Shown: positions 36,140 through 46,180 of the stretch, one piece after another | How the letters are laid out: each line of letters begins with the position of its first letter | Position numbering within the stretch: the first letter of the stretch is position 1 | NCBI RefSeq assembly: GCF_017696175.1 | Contig: NZ_JAAORE010000001.1 | Location: 124,001-188,000 of the forward strand | Reading direction: 5' to 3' | DNA length: 64,000 nt | From: Prochlorococcus marinus XMU1404 | GTDB taxonomy: Bacteria; Cyanobacteriota; Cyanobacteriia; PCC-6307; Cyanobiaceae | Notes under the pieces: generated by a model | Databases searched by the model: none | Seen by the model: the letters and a program-made list of their open reading frames with translations, nothing else | What the model was told of the DNA's origin: nothing | Program-made: the position numbers and the translations under genes

Positions 36140-36451
36140 ATGGGAAAAAAGAATTGGATAGAATTTGACAATCAAGAAAAAAAATCTGAAGAAACAGCTA
36201 AATTAGATACTTTTAACAAAAGATCAAAAATAAATATTTCAAAACAAAAAAAAGGTAAAAAGGGTAAGACTATCACTTTAATTAGAGGGTTAGGAACTGA
36301 GGATGAGATCTTATTAAAAGAATTACTAAAAAAAATTAAAGTTTTTTGTGGTACTGGAGGAACATTGATTGATAGTAATATCCAGTTACAGGGTGATATG
36401 GTATTGAAATCAATTGAGTTTCTTCGTAAAGAGGGATTTCATAATTTATGA
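36140..36451 (+). CDS. SUI1/YciH-family translation initiation-like factor
   Basis: The 103-residue protein has a basic, low-complexity N-terminus and a SUI1 domain (about 45-103) with TITLIRGLGT, LLKKIKVFCGTGGTL and LQGDMVLKSIEFLRKEGF, the typical C-terminal block. Bacterial SUI1 proteins are homologous to eIF1 and are thought to influence start-site choice, but their exact role is unclear. It is followed by cysC on the same strand after 30 bases. Confidence 0.9.
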   Translation: MGKKNWIEFDNQEKKSEETAKLDTFNKRSKINISKQKKGKKGKTITLIRGLGTEDEILLKELLKKIKVFCGTGGTLIDSNIQLQGDMVLKSIEFLRKEGFHNL

Positions 36452-36481
36452 AGCAAGGGTTAGGATAGGTTTTTAATTTTG

Positions 36482-37117
36482 ATGATTCAAACAATGAAAG
36501 AGCAAGATCAAACAAAGTCAACCAATATAAAATGGCACAATTTAACTATTGATAGAGAAAAGTTAGAGAAAATGAGAGGTCATAAAGGTATGGTTATCTG
36601 GTTTACAGGTTTATCTGGCTCTGGTAAAAGTACTTTAGCCAATGCTTTAAATGAATTTTTACACTTAGATGGGTTTTCGACTTACGTGTTGGATGGAGAT
36701 AATATTAGACATGGTTTATGTAAAGATCTTGGTTTTTCGGATGAAGATAGAGAAGAAAATATAAGAAGAATTGGGGAAGTTGCCAATTTATTTATGAATG
36801 CTGGAATAATAACTATTACAGCATTCGTTTCACCATTTATTAGCGATAGAGATAAGGTGAGACAAATTATTGGATCTAAGGATTTTATTGAAGTTTATTG
36901 TGCTGCAGATATCACAGTTTGCGAAAATAGGGATACTAAAGGTCTTTATAAGAAAGCTCGTTTGGGTGAAATTTTGGAATTTACAGGGATTTCTAGTCCA
37001 TATGAAGCTCCTAATAATCCAGAAATTGTTGTTGATACAGGTTCTTTAGATTTAAATGATTCCGTTGAAAAAGTTATTAACTACCTTAAAAAAGAAAACT
37101 TTCTTAAAAAGGCCTAA
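36482..37117 (+). CDS. cysC: Adenylylsulfate kinase
   Basis: CysC phosphorylates APS to PAPS in sulfate assimilation. The protein (211 residues from ATG 36482) has the P-loop GLSGSGKS at 43-50, the DGDNIRHGL block, the GEVANLFMNAGIITITAFVS block and KKARLGEI with the EAPNNPEI end. Other in-frame starts are TTG at 36479 and ATG at 36494; an AGGATAGG stretch at 36462-36469 fits 36482 best. It converges on purE with 14 bases between. Confidence 0.94.
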   Translation: MIQTMKEQDQTKSTNIKWHNLTIDREKLEKMRGHKGMVIWFTGLSGSGKSTLANALNEFLHLDGFSTYVLDGDNIRHGLCKDLGFSDEDREENIRRIGEVANLFMNAGIITITAFVSPFISDRDKVRQIIGSKDFIEVYCAADITVCENRDTKGLYKKARLGEILEFTGISSPYEAPNNPEIVVDTGSLDLNDSVEKVINYLKKENFLKKA

Positions 37118-37131
37118 TAGAAAATATTAGT

Positions 37132-37668
37132 TCATTTATTTTGAAGATAATTGTCAGCTCCAAGGGTTGATAACTTACTATTTTTAGTTCTTACCTGTGT
37201 ATGAAGATTTTCTCTGAATTCTTTTAAATTTTTCTTTATTGATTCATCAAATAAACTAATAATCTCTATTGCCAATAATCCAGCATTCTTACTTCCATTA
37301 ATTGCAACTGTTGCAACTGGAATCCCAGCGGGCATTTGAACAATTGATAAAAGAGAGTCAATCCCCTTGAGTGTCTTACTCTCTACTGGTACTCCAATTA
37401 CAGGAATGCAAGTGATGGATGCCAGCATTCCTGGAAGATGAGCAGCACCACCAGCACCGGCAATTATTACCTTTATGTTTTCTGATTCTGCATTTTTTGC
37501 AAATTCCATCATTTCAATAGGGGTTCGATGGGCAGAAAGTATACAAACTTCAGTTTTTATTCCAAATTCTCTTAAAATGTCAATGGCAGGCTTCAATGTT
37601 TTTAAATCTGAATCACTACCCATTACGACAGCAATTCTATAAATATCTTTAGAATTCAATTCAGACAA
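37132..37668 (-). CDS. purE: N5-carboxyaminoimidazole ribonucleotide mutase (PurE)
   Basis: PurE moves the carboxyl group of N5-CAIR to give CAIR in purine synthesis. The 178-residue protein has VVMGSDSDLKTL, SAHRTP, and GAGGAAHLPGMLAS, which bind the substrate, followed by VPVESKTLKGIDSLLSIVQM. The start is TTG at 37668 (MSELNSKDIYR). It is divergent from chlM with 89 bases between, which include a short palindrome TGGCGCCA and a TATAAT at 37690-37695. Confidence 0.95.
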   Translation of the reverse strand: MSELNSKDIYRIAVVMGSDSDLKTLKPAIDILREFGIKTEVCILSAHRTPIEMMEFAKNAESENIKVIIAGAGGAAHLPGMLASITCIPVIGVPVESKTLKGIDSLLSIVQMPAGIPVATVAINGSKNAGLLAIEIISLFDESIKKNLKEFRENLHTQVRTKNSKLSTLGADNYLQNK

Positions 37669-37757
37669 AATAACAAATCAATTCTTTCCTATAATGGCGT
37701 GCAATTAATTTGGCGCCAGTTAGTTAGTATAAAAAGAATAAATTTTCATAGAATATT

Positions 37758-38456
37758 ATGAAGTCAAATAGGATTATAGAAAAAAGTGAAGTTAGGGAGT
37801 ATTTTAATGGTACTGGCTTTGAAAGATGGAATAAAATTTATAGCAAATCTGATGAAATTAATACAGTTCAGAAAAATATTAGGAAAGGTCATCAAAAAAC
37901 TGTAGATGATGTGGTTTCATACATCAAAAATTATCCTGAACTAACAAAAAAAAGTTTTTGTGATGCAGGATGTGGTGTAGGAAGTCTTTCCATACCTTTA
38001 CTAAGACTTGGTATAAAAGAACTACAGATGAGCGATATTTCTTCTGAAATGATTAAAGAAACAAAAAAACGCATTAATGCATTAGGTTTGAATCAAGGTA
38101 AAATCAAATATGAAGTCTGTGATCTGGAAAAATTAAAAGGATTATTTGATGTTGTAGTTTGTTTGGATGTATTTATTCATTATCCTCAACCAGTCGCAGA
38201 AGAAATGGTCCAACATTTATGCGATTTAAGCAAAGAAAAACTAATCGTTAGCTTTGCTCCTTATACTCCAGTGCTTGCTGTTTTAAAAAATATTGGGAAA
38301 TTATTTCCTGGGCCAAGCAAAACTACAAGAGCATATACATTGAAAGAAAAGGGCATTATTAATGCTGCTAAAGAAAGAGGATTTAAAGTAGTTAAAAAGA
38401 AATTAAATCAAGCTCCTTTTTATTTTTCAAAACTAATTGAATTTGAAAAAATTTAA
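37758..38456 (+). CDS. chlM: Magnesium-protoporphyrin IX methyltransferase
   Basis: ChlM methylates Mg-protoporphyrin IX with SAM on the way to divinyl chlorophyll. The 232-residue protein has the start EVREYFNGTGFERWNKIYS, the SAM motif DAGCGVGSL at 69-77, and VVVCLDVFIHYPQP, all typical for ChlM. Transcribed singly, facing the NarL-type regulator with four bases between stops. A TATAAA at 37728-37733 could be the -10 box. Confidence 0.95.
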   Translation: MKSNRIIEKSEVREYFNGTGFERWNKIYSKSDEINTVQKNIRKGHQKTVDDVVSYIKNYPELTKKSFCDAGCGVGSLSIPLLRLGIKELQMSDISSEMIKETKKRINALGLNQGKIKYEVCDLEKLKGLFDVVVCLDVFIHYPQPVAEEMVQHLCDLSKEKLIVSFAPYTPVLAVLKNIGKLFPGPSKTTRAYTLKEKGIINAAKERGFKVVKKKLNQAPFYFSKLIEFEKI

Positions 38457-38460
38457 TAAT

Positions 38461-39189
38461 TTATTTTACTAAATGATTTTCAAGCGCATAACGAACTAAT
38501 TCGGTTCGACTAGATGTACCTGTCTTTATAAAAAGTCTACTTACATATTTCTCAACATTTCTAATAGATGTTTCAAGTTGTCTTGCAATTTCCTTATTCA
38601 TCAGCCCCTCTGCTACTAGTTGAAGTACACTTGCTTCTCTTGGAGTAAAACTAGGAAGATTAATTTTATTTTCTTGATTAGTCTGGTTTTGGCCTGTGAG
38701 CATAGATTTTATTTCAGTGATTTGTTTCGCCATTTTGCTTACATCAATATCTGCGAATCGTGCCGCTTCTTTTAGTAAACGATCTTGTCTGTTGATTACA
38801 TTTTTAACTCTTGCAGCTAATTCATCGGGATCGAAAGGTTTGGAAATATAATCATCAACTCCTGCAAGATAACCTTCCGTTCTGTCTAGGGTCATTCCTT
38901 TCGCAGTTAGAAAAATAACTGGAGTTCCTCCTAATTTTTCATCCTCTCTAATTTTTTCTAATAAAGCATAACCGTTAGATCGGGGCATCATAACATCGCT
39001 TATTATCAAATCCGGAAAAACTGTTTGAGCTTTTTCCCAACCATCCTCTCCATCAACTGCAATAAATATTTCAAAGCCTTCATCCTCTAGAAATGTTTTA
39101 ACAGCTGTTCTTAAACCAGGCTCATCATCAACTAATAAAATTCTTGATTTTCGTACTGGTTCATTATTTATTTGATTAATTTCATTCAT
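38461..39189 (-). CDS. NarL-family response regulator (Ycf29-like)
   Basis: The 242-residue protein has a receiver domain with D21-D22-E23, phospho-acceptor D65 in IISDVMMP and the Lys of ISKPFDP, a helical linker, then a LuxR-type helix-turn-helix (FTPREASVLQLVAEGLMNKE, TSIRNVEKYVSRLF). It resembles the plastid/cyanobacterial Ycf29 group. No histidine kinase gene is adjacent, so its partner and targets are unknown. It is divergent from iscS with 59 bases between and was probably kept because it acts in photosynthesis or stress control (inference). Confidence 0.88.
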   Translation of the reverse strand: MNEINQINNEPVRKSRILLVDDEPGLRTAVKTFLEDEGFEIFIAVDGEDGWEKAQTVFPDLIISDVMMPRSNGYALLEKIREDEKLGGTPVIFLTAKGMTLDRTEGYLAGVDDYISKPFDPDELAARVKNVINRQDRLLKEAARFADIDVSKMAKQITEIKSMLTGQNQTNQENKINLPSFTPREASVLQLVAEGLMNKEIARQLETSIRNVEKYVSRLFIKTGTSSRTELVRYALENHLVK

Positions 39190-39248
39190 TTTTTAAATTC
39201 TTTAATTTGATTTTCTAGTAATAAACAGAATTTTATATACTAAACATA

Positions 39249-40394
39249 ATGCTATCAACTCCTATACTACTAGACTATCAATCTTCGACTCCTTGCTCTA
39301 AAGATGTTGTTGATTCTATGCAACCTTTTTGGAGTGAGATATTTTCTAACCCTGCAAGCAAATCTAATTTGGCCGGGATTAATGCAAGCGCTATATTGGA
39401 AGCCTCAAGAGAAAAAATAGAACAAAGTTTATTTCTTAAGAATAAAAAAGTTATTTTTACAAGCGGAGCAACAGAATCTAACAACTTAGCCTTATTAGGT
39501 TTTGCTAGAAATTACTATAAAAAAACAGGAAATTACGGACATATTATTACCTTAAAAACAGAGCATAAAGCTGTTTTGGAGCCCCTAAACCAACTAAAAA
39601 AAGAGGGATTTATGGTTACAGAAATTAATCCTCAGAAAGATGGCTTAATTTCAGAAGAACTGTTTAAAAAGAATATAAGAAAAGAGACATTTCTGGTTAG
39701 TGTCATGTTGGCAAATAACGAAATAGGAGTTATTCAGCCTTTAGAGAATATTTCAAAGATATGTAAATCGAGAGGAATAACTTTTCACTCTGATTTCGCA
39801 CAATGTTTAGGTTATATCGAGTTAGACAATCTTTTATCAGATGTAAATATGATTACGATGAGTTCTCATAAAATATATGGTCCTAAAGGGATAGGACTTC
39901 TTTTGATTGATGGAGAAATTAATCTTGAACCTTTAATTGTTGGTGGAGGTCAGGAATATGGTCTCAGGTCTGGTACATTACCTCTTCCTTTAGTAGTTGG
40001 CTTTGCTAAAGCAATAGAGATAGCAGTTTTTAATCAAAAAAATAATGCTGAGAAATTACTTTTATACAGAAATAATCTTTTAGAGGGTTTGTTAGAAAAT
40101 AATTCTGGTTTATTAATTAATGGCTCCATAGAAAAGAGATTACCTCACAATCTAAATTTGACTGTATTGGATTTAAACGGAGCAAAGTTTCATAAACTTT
40201 TAAAATCTAAAATAATTTGTTCTAGTGGATCTGCATGTAGTAATGGTGAACCATCTCATGTTTTATTAGCATTAGGTAGATCTTTTAAAGAAGCAGAATC
40301 TTCAATTAGGTTAAGTATTGGACTAAGCACTAATTCAGATGATATAAAACGAGCAATTTATATTCTTACAAATACGATCAAATCATTACGATAG
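39249..40394 (+). CDS. iscS: Cysteine desulfurase (IscS/NifS type)
   Basis: A PLP enzyme that takes sulfur from cysteine for Fe-S clusters and thiolated cofactors. The 381-residue protein has PLP lysine K208 in MSSHKIYGPKG, FTSGATESNNLAL, and the catalytic Cys330 in SSGSACSNGEPSHVL, the group I arrangement. A separate SufS-type enzyme is usual elsewhere in cyanobacteria. It converges on rsmH with 14 bases between. Confidence 0.92.
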   Translation: MLSTPILLDYQSSTPCSKDVVDSMQPFWSEIFSNPASKSNLAGINASAILEASREKIEQSLFLKNKKVIFTSGATESNNLALLGFARNYYKKTGNYGHIITLKTEHKAVLEPLNQLKKEGFMVTEINPQKDGLISEELFKKNIRKETFLVSVMLANNEIGVIQPLENISKICKSRGITFHSDFAQCLGYIELDNLLSDVNMITMSSHKIYGPKGIGLLLIDGEINLEPLIVGGGQEYGLRSGTLPLPLVVGFAKAIEIAVFNQKNNAEKLLLYRNNLLEGLLENNSGLLINGSIEKRLPHNLNLTVLDLNGAKFHKLLKSKIICSSGSACSNGEPSHVLLALGRSFKEAESSIRLSIGLSTNSDDIKRAIYILTNTIKSLR

Positions 40395-40408
40395 AAATTC
40401 TTGGCTCT

Positions 40409-41311
40409 TTAATTTAATTGAGCAATTCTTAATTTTCCACTTCTAGCTCTTTTATTTAGTCCGACTTCTTCTTCGGAAGGAGTTATTGGCTTTTTTGTTA
40501 GGTTTTTTAGTCTTTGATCATTTTTAAAATAACTTTTAACTAACCTATCCTCCAAGGAATGAAAACTAATAATAGAAATAATTCCGCCCGGCAAAAGCCA
40601 TTCAGGGACAACTTGCAAAAATTTTTCTAATACTTCAATTTCTTTATTAACTGCAATCCTTAGTGCTTGAAATGTTCTTGTTGCTGGGTGTATTTTTTTA
40701 TATCTTTGTTTTGGTGGGAAGCATCCGGCAATAGAATAAGCTAACTCTTTTGTCCCAGAATATTTCCCATTTTCCTTCAAATCCATTTTTATTTTCCTGG
40801 CAATCTTTCTTGATAATCTCTCATCTCCATATTTGTAAATTAGGTTAGCTAGATCTTTTTCATTTAAAGCCTCAATTAATTTCCCTGCATCAAACTCAAG
40901 CAAAGGATTCATGCGCATATCAAGTGGACCATCTTTTTGAAAACTAAATCCTCTTTTAGGGTCATCAATTTGGTTACTATTTACTCCAAGATCTGCGATC
41001 ACAAAAGAAACTTTTTCTTTTGGTACAAAATCTGCAAAATTTGAAGCCTTTATATCAATCCTATTTTTAAATTCATCAAGTTTTTTTGAAGCTGATTTTC
41101 TTGCGAATGGATCTTGGTCAAGTCCAATTATATTTAAATCCGGATATTTTCTCAACAAATGATAAGAGTGCCCGCCTCCTCCTAGAGTTGCGTCTATTCC
41201 TTTAAGTTGATTGTTATATATTAATGGGTAATGCTCTAATGAGGCCATAATCTCATCTGTCATAACTGATTTATGGTTGAAAAAAGATGAATCAGATAGG
41301 TCAGTTTGCAT
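40409..41311 (-). CDS. rsmH: 16S rRNA m4C1402 methyltransferase RsmH (MraW)
   Basis: RsmH methylates N4 of C1402 in 16S rRNA. The 300-residue protein has the SAM site DATLGGGGHS at 40-49, the early FNHKSVMTDEIMASL, the GVNSNQIDDPKRGFSF block and the C-terminal SFHSLEDRLVK, all hallmarks. It is not next to mur or fts genes as in many bacteria. Only 38 bases separate its ATG from ndhH on the other strand. Confidence 0.96.
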   Translation of the reverse strand: MQTDLSDSSFFNHKSVMTDEIMASLEHYPLIYNNQLKGIDATLGGGGHSYHLLRKYPDLNIIGLDQDPFARKSASKKLDEFKNRIDIKASNFADFVPKEKVSFVIADLGVNSNQIDDPKRGFSFQKDGPLDMRMNPLLEFDAGKLIEALNEKDLANLIYKYGDERLSRKIARKIKMDLKENGKYSGTKELAYSIAGCFPPKQRYKKIHPATRTFQALRIAVNKEIEVLEKFLQVVPEWLLPGGIISIISFHSLEDRLVKSYFKNDQRLKNLTKKPITPSEEEVGLNKRARSGKLRIAQLN

Positions 41312-41349
41312 AACTTTCGACTAAGATTTATTTAGAAGTTAAATTTCGA

Positions 41350-42537
41350 ATGGCTCAGCTAGAGACTAGAACAGAACCAATGGTGGTCAATTTTGGCCCT
41401 CACCATCCCTCAATGCATGGGGTTTTAAGGTTAGTTGTAACTCTTGATGGTGAGAATGTCATTGATTGTGAGCCAGTAATTGGATATTTACATAGAGGCA
41501 TGGAAAAGATAGCTGAAAATAGGACAAATGTAATGTATGTCCCTTATGTAAGCAGAATGGATTATGCCGCAGGAATGTTTTATGAAGCTATTGTAGTAAA
41601 TGCTCCTGAAAGATTAGCTAATATTCCAGTGCCTAAAAGAGCTAGTTACATCAGAGTACTAATGCTAGAACTTAATCGTATTGCTAATCATCTTTTATGG
41701 CTTGGCCCCTTTTTAGCAGATGTAGGAGCTCAAACTCCATTTTTCTACATTTTTAGAGAAAGAGAAATGATTTATGATCTCTGGGAAGCTGCTACTGGAC
41801 AGAGGCTGATAAATAATAATTTCTTTAGGATAGGCGGTGTCGCATGTGATCTTCCATACGGATGGTTAGAAAAATGTATAGACTTTTGTGATTGGTTTGG
41901 ACCTAAGATTGATGAATATGAAAAATTAATCACAAATAATCCAATTTTTAGAAAAAGAATTGAAGGTCTGGGAACAATACAAAGAGACCAGGCAATTAAT
42001 TGGTCTTTGTCTGGGCCAATGCTTAGAGCTTCTGGAGTCTCCTGGGATTTAAGGAAAGTCGATAGTTATGAATGTTATGACGATTTTGATTGGCAGATTG
42101 CTTCAGAAAAAGAAGGAGATTGTTATGCGAGATATCGAGTGAGAGTCGAAGAGATGAGACAATCACTAAGCATCATTCGCCAAGCCTGTAAAATGATTCC
42201 AGGAGGTCCAACAGAAAATTTGGAAGCTCAAAGAATGGCGACTGAAGATAAGAAAAGTGAAATATTTGGTATGGACTATCAATATGTAGCTAAGAAGGTT
42301 GCTCCAACTTTTAAAATTCCTAACGGGGAATTGTATACAAGATTAGAGTCCGGTAAAGGAGAAATAGGTGTATTCATTCAAGGAAATAATGAAGTTACCC
42401 CATGGAGATTTAAAATCAGAGCTGCTGATTTAAATAATCTGCAAATATTGCCTCATATTCTTAAAGGTGCCAAAATCGCCGATATTATGGCAATTCTTGG
42501 CTCAATAGATGTCATTATGGGATCTGTTGATAGATAA
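41350..42537 (+). CDS. ndhH: NDH-1 subunit H
   Basis: NdhH is the NuoD-like 49-kDa subunit forming the quinone site in the peripheral arm. The 395-residue protein has [21 protein letters not shown], the [12 protein letters not shown] block, and the C-terminal [18 protein letters not shown]. Length is normal. It is followed by menI after nine bases, so an NDH-1 subunit and a phylloquinone-pathway enzyme are co-transcribed. Confidence 0.96.
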   Translation: MAQLETRTEPMVVNFGPHHPSMHGVLRLVVTLDGENVIDCEPVIGYLHRGMEKIAENRTNVMYVPYVSRMDYAAGMFYEAIVVNAPERLANIPVPKRASYIRVLMLELNRIANHLLWLGPFLADVGAQTPFFYIFREREMIYDLWEAATGQRLINNNFFRIGGVACDLPYGWLEKCIDFCDWFGPKIDEYEKLITNNPIFRKRIEGLGTIQRDQAINWSLSGPMLRASGVSWDLRKVDSYECYDDFDWQIASEKEGDCYARYRVRVEEMRQSLSIIRQACKMIPGGPTENLEAQRMATEDKKSEIFGMDYQYVAKKVAPTFKIPNGELYTRLESGKGEIGVFIQGNNEVTPWRFKIRAADLNNLQILPHILKGAKIADIMAILGSIDVIMGSVDR

Positions 42538-42546
42538 GTTCTTTAA

Positions 42547-42999
<453 letters not shown>

Positions 43000-43000
43000 A

Positions 43001-44203
43001 TTATTCTTTTTTAAATTTATAGTTTATTTTTTCTGCACTGGTATTTTTTTTAACAATCCACTTTTCAGGTTTTTCATGTTTAGGCCAACTTTGAGAAAAT
43101 TTTTTTAATAAATTTAATGAATTTTCAATATTTTTATGATTTGTATGTTCTTTATATTCCACAATTATTTTAATTTTATTTCCCCATAATTTGTCGGACA
43201 CTTTTGAAATATTGAATTTATTAATTGGGATATTTTCTTTCATAATGAAATCATTTAATCGAGATTCAATTACTTTTGGAAAAACGATTTCTCCTCCTGA
43301 ATTAAAAGCGTTATCACTTCTTCCAAGAAAGTTTAAATATAAAGAATTATTTATTTGATTAATTTCACCTAAATCACCGGTTTGCCACCACCCATTTTTA
43401 TTTTTGAAATTTTCAGTTTTTGAAGAGTCTTTTATTTCGATTCCAATTCTCGCTGATTTTATCTCGATTAATCCTTGTGCGTTAATTCTGATTTTTGTAT
43501 CAGGTAGTATTTCTCCAACATTTTTAAAACCCATTAAGAATTCTTTTGGTTTTAAACTCGTAACCATTGCTGCTGTTTCAGTTGAGCCGTAACAAGGTGC
43601 TAATTTTATCTTTTCTTCTATACATTGTTCTGCAGTTTCCCTTGAAATTGAAGCTCCACCAACCCAAATCAGATCAAAAATTTTTAGCCAACTAATTCCA
43701 TCTTTTTGAGCTAAAAGTCTTTTTAATTGGGTAGGTACTAATGATGTAATCAAGTTATTTTTGTTTTTTTTAGATTTAATTGTAAAAAGTAAAAGTTCTC
43801 GAGTTTTTTTTATTAAATTCGGAGAAATATTAATACAATCACATCCCCAAGTTTGACTTCTAAAGATTGGCATTAATCCACTTATATGGTTCAGGGGTAA
43901 AGTATTTAAAATTAAGCAGTTTTGCAGTTCAAATCCTTGCTCTATTAGCCATTGACCTGATGTAGCTGCAGATAATTTAATATTATCCAAATGGTGAAAA
44001 CATTGTCTCGGTTTTCCAGAACTTCCACTACTGTTTAAGATAATTGCTGGACCATTTTCAGTAATTGAATCTAATACATCTTCGTCTTCATAAAATTTGT
44101 TTTTTACATAAATAATTTTATTCTCTTTAATTTTTTCAAGAATTTTCTCTACAGATCGAGTTTCGTTATTTTCAACTTCAATAGTATGAATTTTATTTTT
44201 CAT
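43001..44203 (-). CDS. menE: O-succinylbenzoate-CoA ligase (MenE)
   Basis: MenE activates OSB with ATP and CoA. The protein (400 residues from ATG 44203) is an AMP-forming ligase with P-loop NSSGSSGKPR (about 57-66), APCYGSTETAAMV and the hinge block WWQTGDLGEI. I choose ATG 44203 because it overlaps the menC stop as ATGA; an in-frame ATG at 44215 would add four residues (MGSH). It is somewhat short for the family, and the N-terminal domain looks reduced. Downstream gene of menA-menC-menE. Confidence 0.88.
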   Translation of the reverse strand: MKNKIHTIEVENNETRSVEKILEKIKENKIIYVKNKFYEDEDVLDSITENGPAIILNSSGSSGKPRQCFHHLDNIKLSAATSGQWLIEQGFELQNCLILNTLPLNHISGLMPIFRSQTWGCDCINISPNLIKKTRELLLFTIKSKKNKNNLITSLVPTQLKRLLAQKDGISWLKIFDLIWVGGASISRETAEQCIEEKIKLAPCYGSTETAAMVTSLKPKEFLMGFKNVGEILPDTKIRINAQGLIEIKSARIGIEIKDSSKTENFKNKNGWWQTGDLGEINQINNSLYLNFLGRSDNAFNSGGEIVFPKVIESRLNDFIMKENIPINKFNISKVSDKLWGNKIKIIVEYKEHTNHKNIENSLNLLKKFSQSWPKHEKPEKWIVKKNTSAEKINYKFKKE

Positions 44204-45165
44204 ATGAGATCCCATATCTTTTTTGCTTCATTTAAAAATAGAAACGAATTAGGGAAATTATTCATAGCTAAACCAGGAACTTTTGGAGTTGGTCCTTGTA
44301 ATTGTAGAGACGATAAATGATAAAGCCATCTCTTCCCTATACCAGTTTCAAATGAGGTACTTATAGATATTAAAGCTTTTTTATTTTCTAATTCTCTTAA
44401 AAGCTTAACTGGATTTTTTTCTTGAGAAGGCCTTCGAATTTGCCAACCTTTCCAATCATCAATCAAAGTTGGAAATTTTAAAAGTGATTCGTCTAAGGCT
44501 ATAGGGATTTTTTTGTTGAGTTCTGTCAGCCCATCAATATCATCAACACAGAGAGGTTGTTCTAACCAATCTATATTTTTGATATCCTTCAAAATATCAG
44601 CCCATCTATTAGCTATCTCTCTTCCCCAAGAACCATTAGCATCTATTCTTAACTTAATATTATTCCCTATTTGGCTTAAAATTTCTTCTAAAGTTGCTTC
44701 TTCCTCATGGTTATTTTTTAATGCTACTTTCCATTTTATGGTTACTGACTTTTCAATATTAGATTGTCTTTTTTTAATTTCATTTAGATCTGAAATTACA
44801 TTTTCAGGATTTAACAGTATGGCTGTTTTATCAATTTCATCAAAGTAATAGTTTTCTTTAAAAATTATTCTTTCATTTATCTCAGCTAATGCAGAATTTA
44901 TTGCAGATTGAATGCATGGGTGAAAAATATTTATTTGCTCAGATAAACTATTTACTTCTACATACTCAGGGATCATATCTAGTTGTTTCGCACACTTTTT
45001 TAAGTCTTCTTCTGGAAGTGGTGATACTTCTCCAAACCCAATTTTTTTATCATTGCTTGTCAATTTAATTATCCAACCCGATTTTGTAAGATAAGTGGTT
45101 TTAGAATTTTTTAATTTGGCGGGCAACTTGAATTTATAAGATTTTTTTTTAAATATTAAGTTCAT
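44200..45165 (-). CDS. menC: O-succinylbenzoate synthase (MenC)
   Basis: MenC, an enolase-superfamily enzyme, dehydrates SHCHC to O-succinylbenzoate. The 321-residue protein has TIKWKVAL with the acid-base Lys region, metal-binding LRIDANGSWGREIANRW, DWLEQPL and IALDESLL in the right order. The C-terminal block SISTSFETGIGKRWLYHL supports MenC. Four-base overlaps with menA upstream and menE downstream show tight coupling. Confidence 0.87.
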   Translation of the reverse strand: MNLIFKKKSYKFKLPAKLKNSKTTYLTKSGWIIKLTSNDKKIGFGEVSPLPEEDLKKCAKQLDMIPEYVEVNSLSEQINIFHPCIQSAINSALAEINERIIFKENYYFDEIDKTAILLNPENVISDLNEIKKRQSNIEKSVTIKWKVALKNNHEEEATLEEILSQIGNNIKLRIDANGSWGREIANRWADILKDIKNIDWLEQPLCVDDIDGLTELNKKIPIALDESLLKFPTLIDDWKGWQIRRPSQEKNPVKLLRELENKKALISISTSFETGIGKRWLYHLSSLQLQGPTPKVPGLAMNNFPNSFLFLNEAKKIWDLI

Positions 45166-46079
45166 TTATTAAGCAAGTAATTAAATATTAATCCTGTGAT
45201 TAAGCCAACTCCATTAAGAGTTTGAAATTTTATTGCGACGAATTTAGAATTTTTTGTTGCAGAAGGTTTTCTATATGAAGATTTTAATAAATTTATAAGT
45301 CTTATTGCTTGAGGAAAACTAATCAAATAAAGGATACAAAACACTGGAATAAATCCAGTAAATATAGTTAAAAGTTGAAAAATATATATTGTAAAAATTA
45401 TCCAAGGCACAAATTGAGAACCTTTTTTTGCTCCTAGGCGAACTAAAGGTGAATTTTTCCCATGCTTTTTATCTTCAGAAATTTGATGAAAATGAGAACA
45501 AAATAATACAAGAGTTGTTGCCAATGAAGGTCCTGAACCAAGTAATAAAGAAACTTTCCATGGAATATCTTCGAAGTAAATATTAGAAGGATTTAACGCA
45601 ATTAAGACTGCAGAGAAGGCAAAAGGTCCAAATGCAAGCCAGCATAATGGTTCTCCTAAACCTTGATAGCCAAATCTAAAAGGAGGTCCTTGATATAAAT
45701 ATCCTAAGAAGCAGCAAGATGCCACCAAAATCAAAATGTTTATACTTGTTGATACTGAAATAATTGAAATTATTAATAAACCAATAACTAAAGATGTATA
45801 TGCAATAAATAAAATTATTTTTTTATTTTTTACAAGATTTACAATTGAATGGAATTTAAATTCATCGATTCCTGTTTCTGCGTCGAATAAATCATTAGTT
45901 AGGTTTTCCCAAAGTAATATAAAAATTGCAGCTAAAGTAAATGCAATCAAATTATAAATTTTTACCTTTTCATATTCATTGAGTATATAAGCCCCTGTTA
46001 TTAAAACCGGAAGTATGGCAACTGAATAAAGAGGCCATTTTATCGCTTGTTTCCATAATTTTTTTTTATCTTCGTCCAT
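45162..46079 (-). CDS. menA: 1,4-Dihydroxy-2-naphthoate phytyltransferase (MenA)
   Basis: MenA attaches the phytyl chain to DHNA in the membrane, giving demethylphylloquinone. The 305-residue protein has about eight hydrophobic helices and the UbiA-type Asp motif NDLFDAETGIDEF, then a second acidic region (HFHQISEDKKHGKNS). The block GYQGLGEPLCWLAFGPFA is typical of cyanobacterial MenA. It heads menA-menC-menE, divergent from menF with 101 bases between. Confidence 0.92.
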   Translation of the reverse strand: MDEDKKKLWKQAIKWPLYSVAILPVLITGAYILNEYEKVKIYNLIAFTLAAIFILLWENLTNDLFDAETGIDEFKFHSIVNLVKNKKIILFIAYTSLVIGLLIISIISVSTSINILILVASCCFLGYLYQGPPFRFGYQGLGEPLCWLAFGPFAFSAVLIALNPSNIYFEDIPWKVSLLLGSGPSLATTLVLFCSHFHQISEDKKHGKNSPLVRLGAKKGSQFVPWIIFTIYIFQLLTIFTGFIPVFCILYLISFPQAIRLINLLKSSYRKPSATKNSKFVAIKFQTLNGVGLITGLIFNYLLNK

Positions 46080-46180
46080 TTTTATTTAACTCACAAAATT
46101 TGATCATTATTAAATGTAGTTTATAAATTGAGTTACATTTTTTACTTTATTGCATGATTTTTAGTTATTTTCAATAAGTA

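Noticed and set aside
44203-44215. Upstream ATG (44215) as the menE start
   Set aside because: It would add only MGSH; the ATG at 44203 makes the ATGA overlap with menC seen elsewhere in this operon. The longer form cannot be fully excluded.
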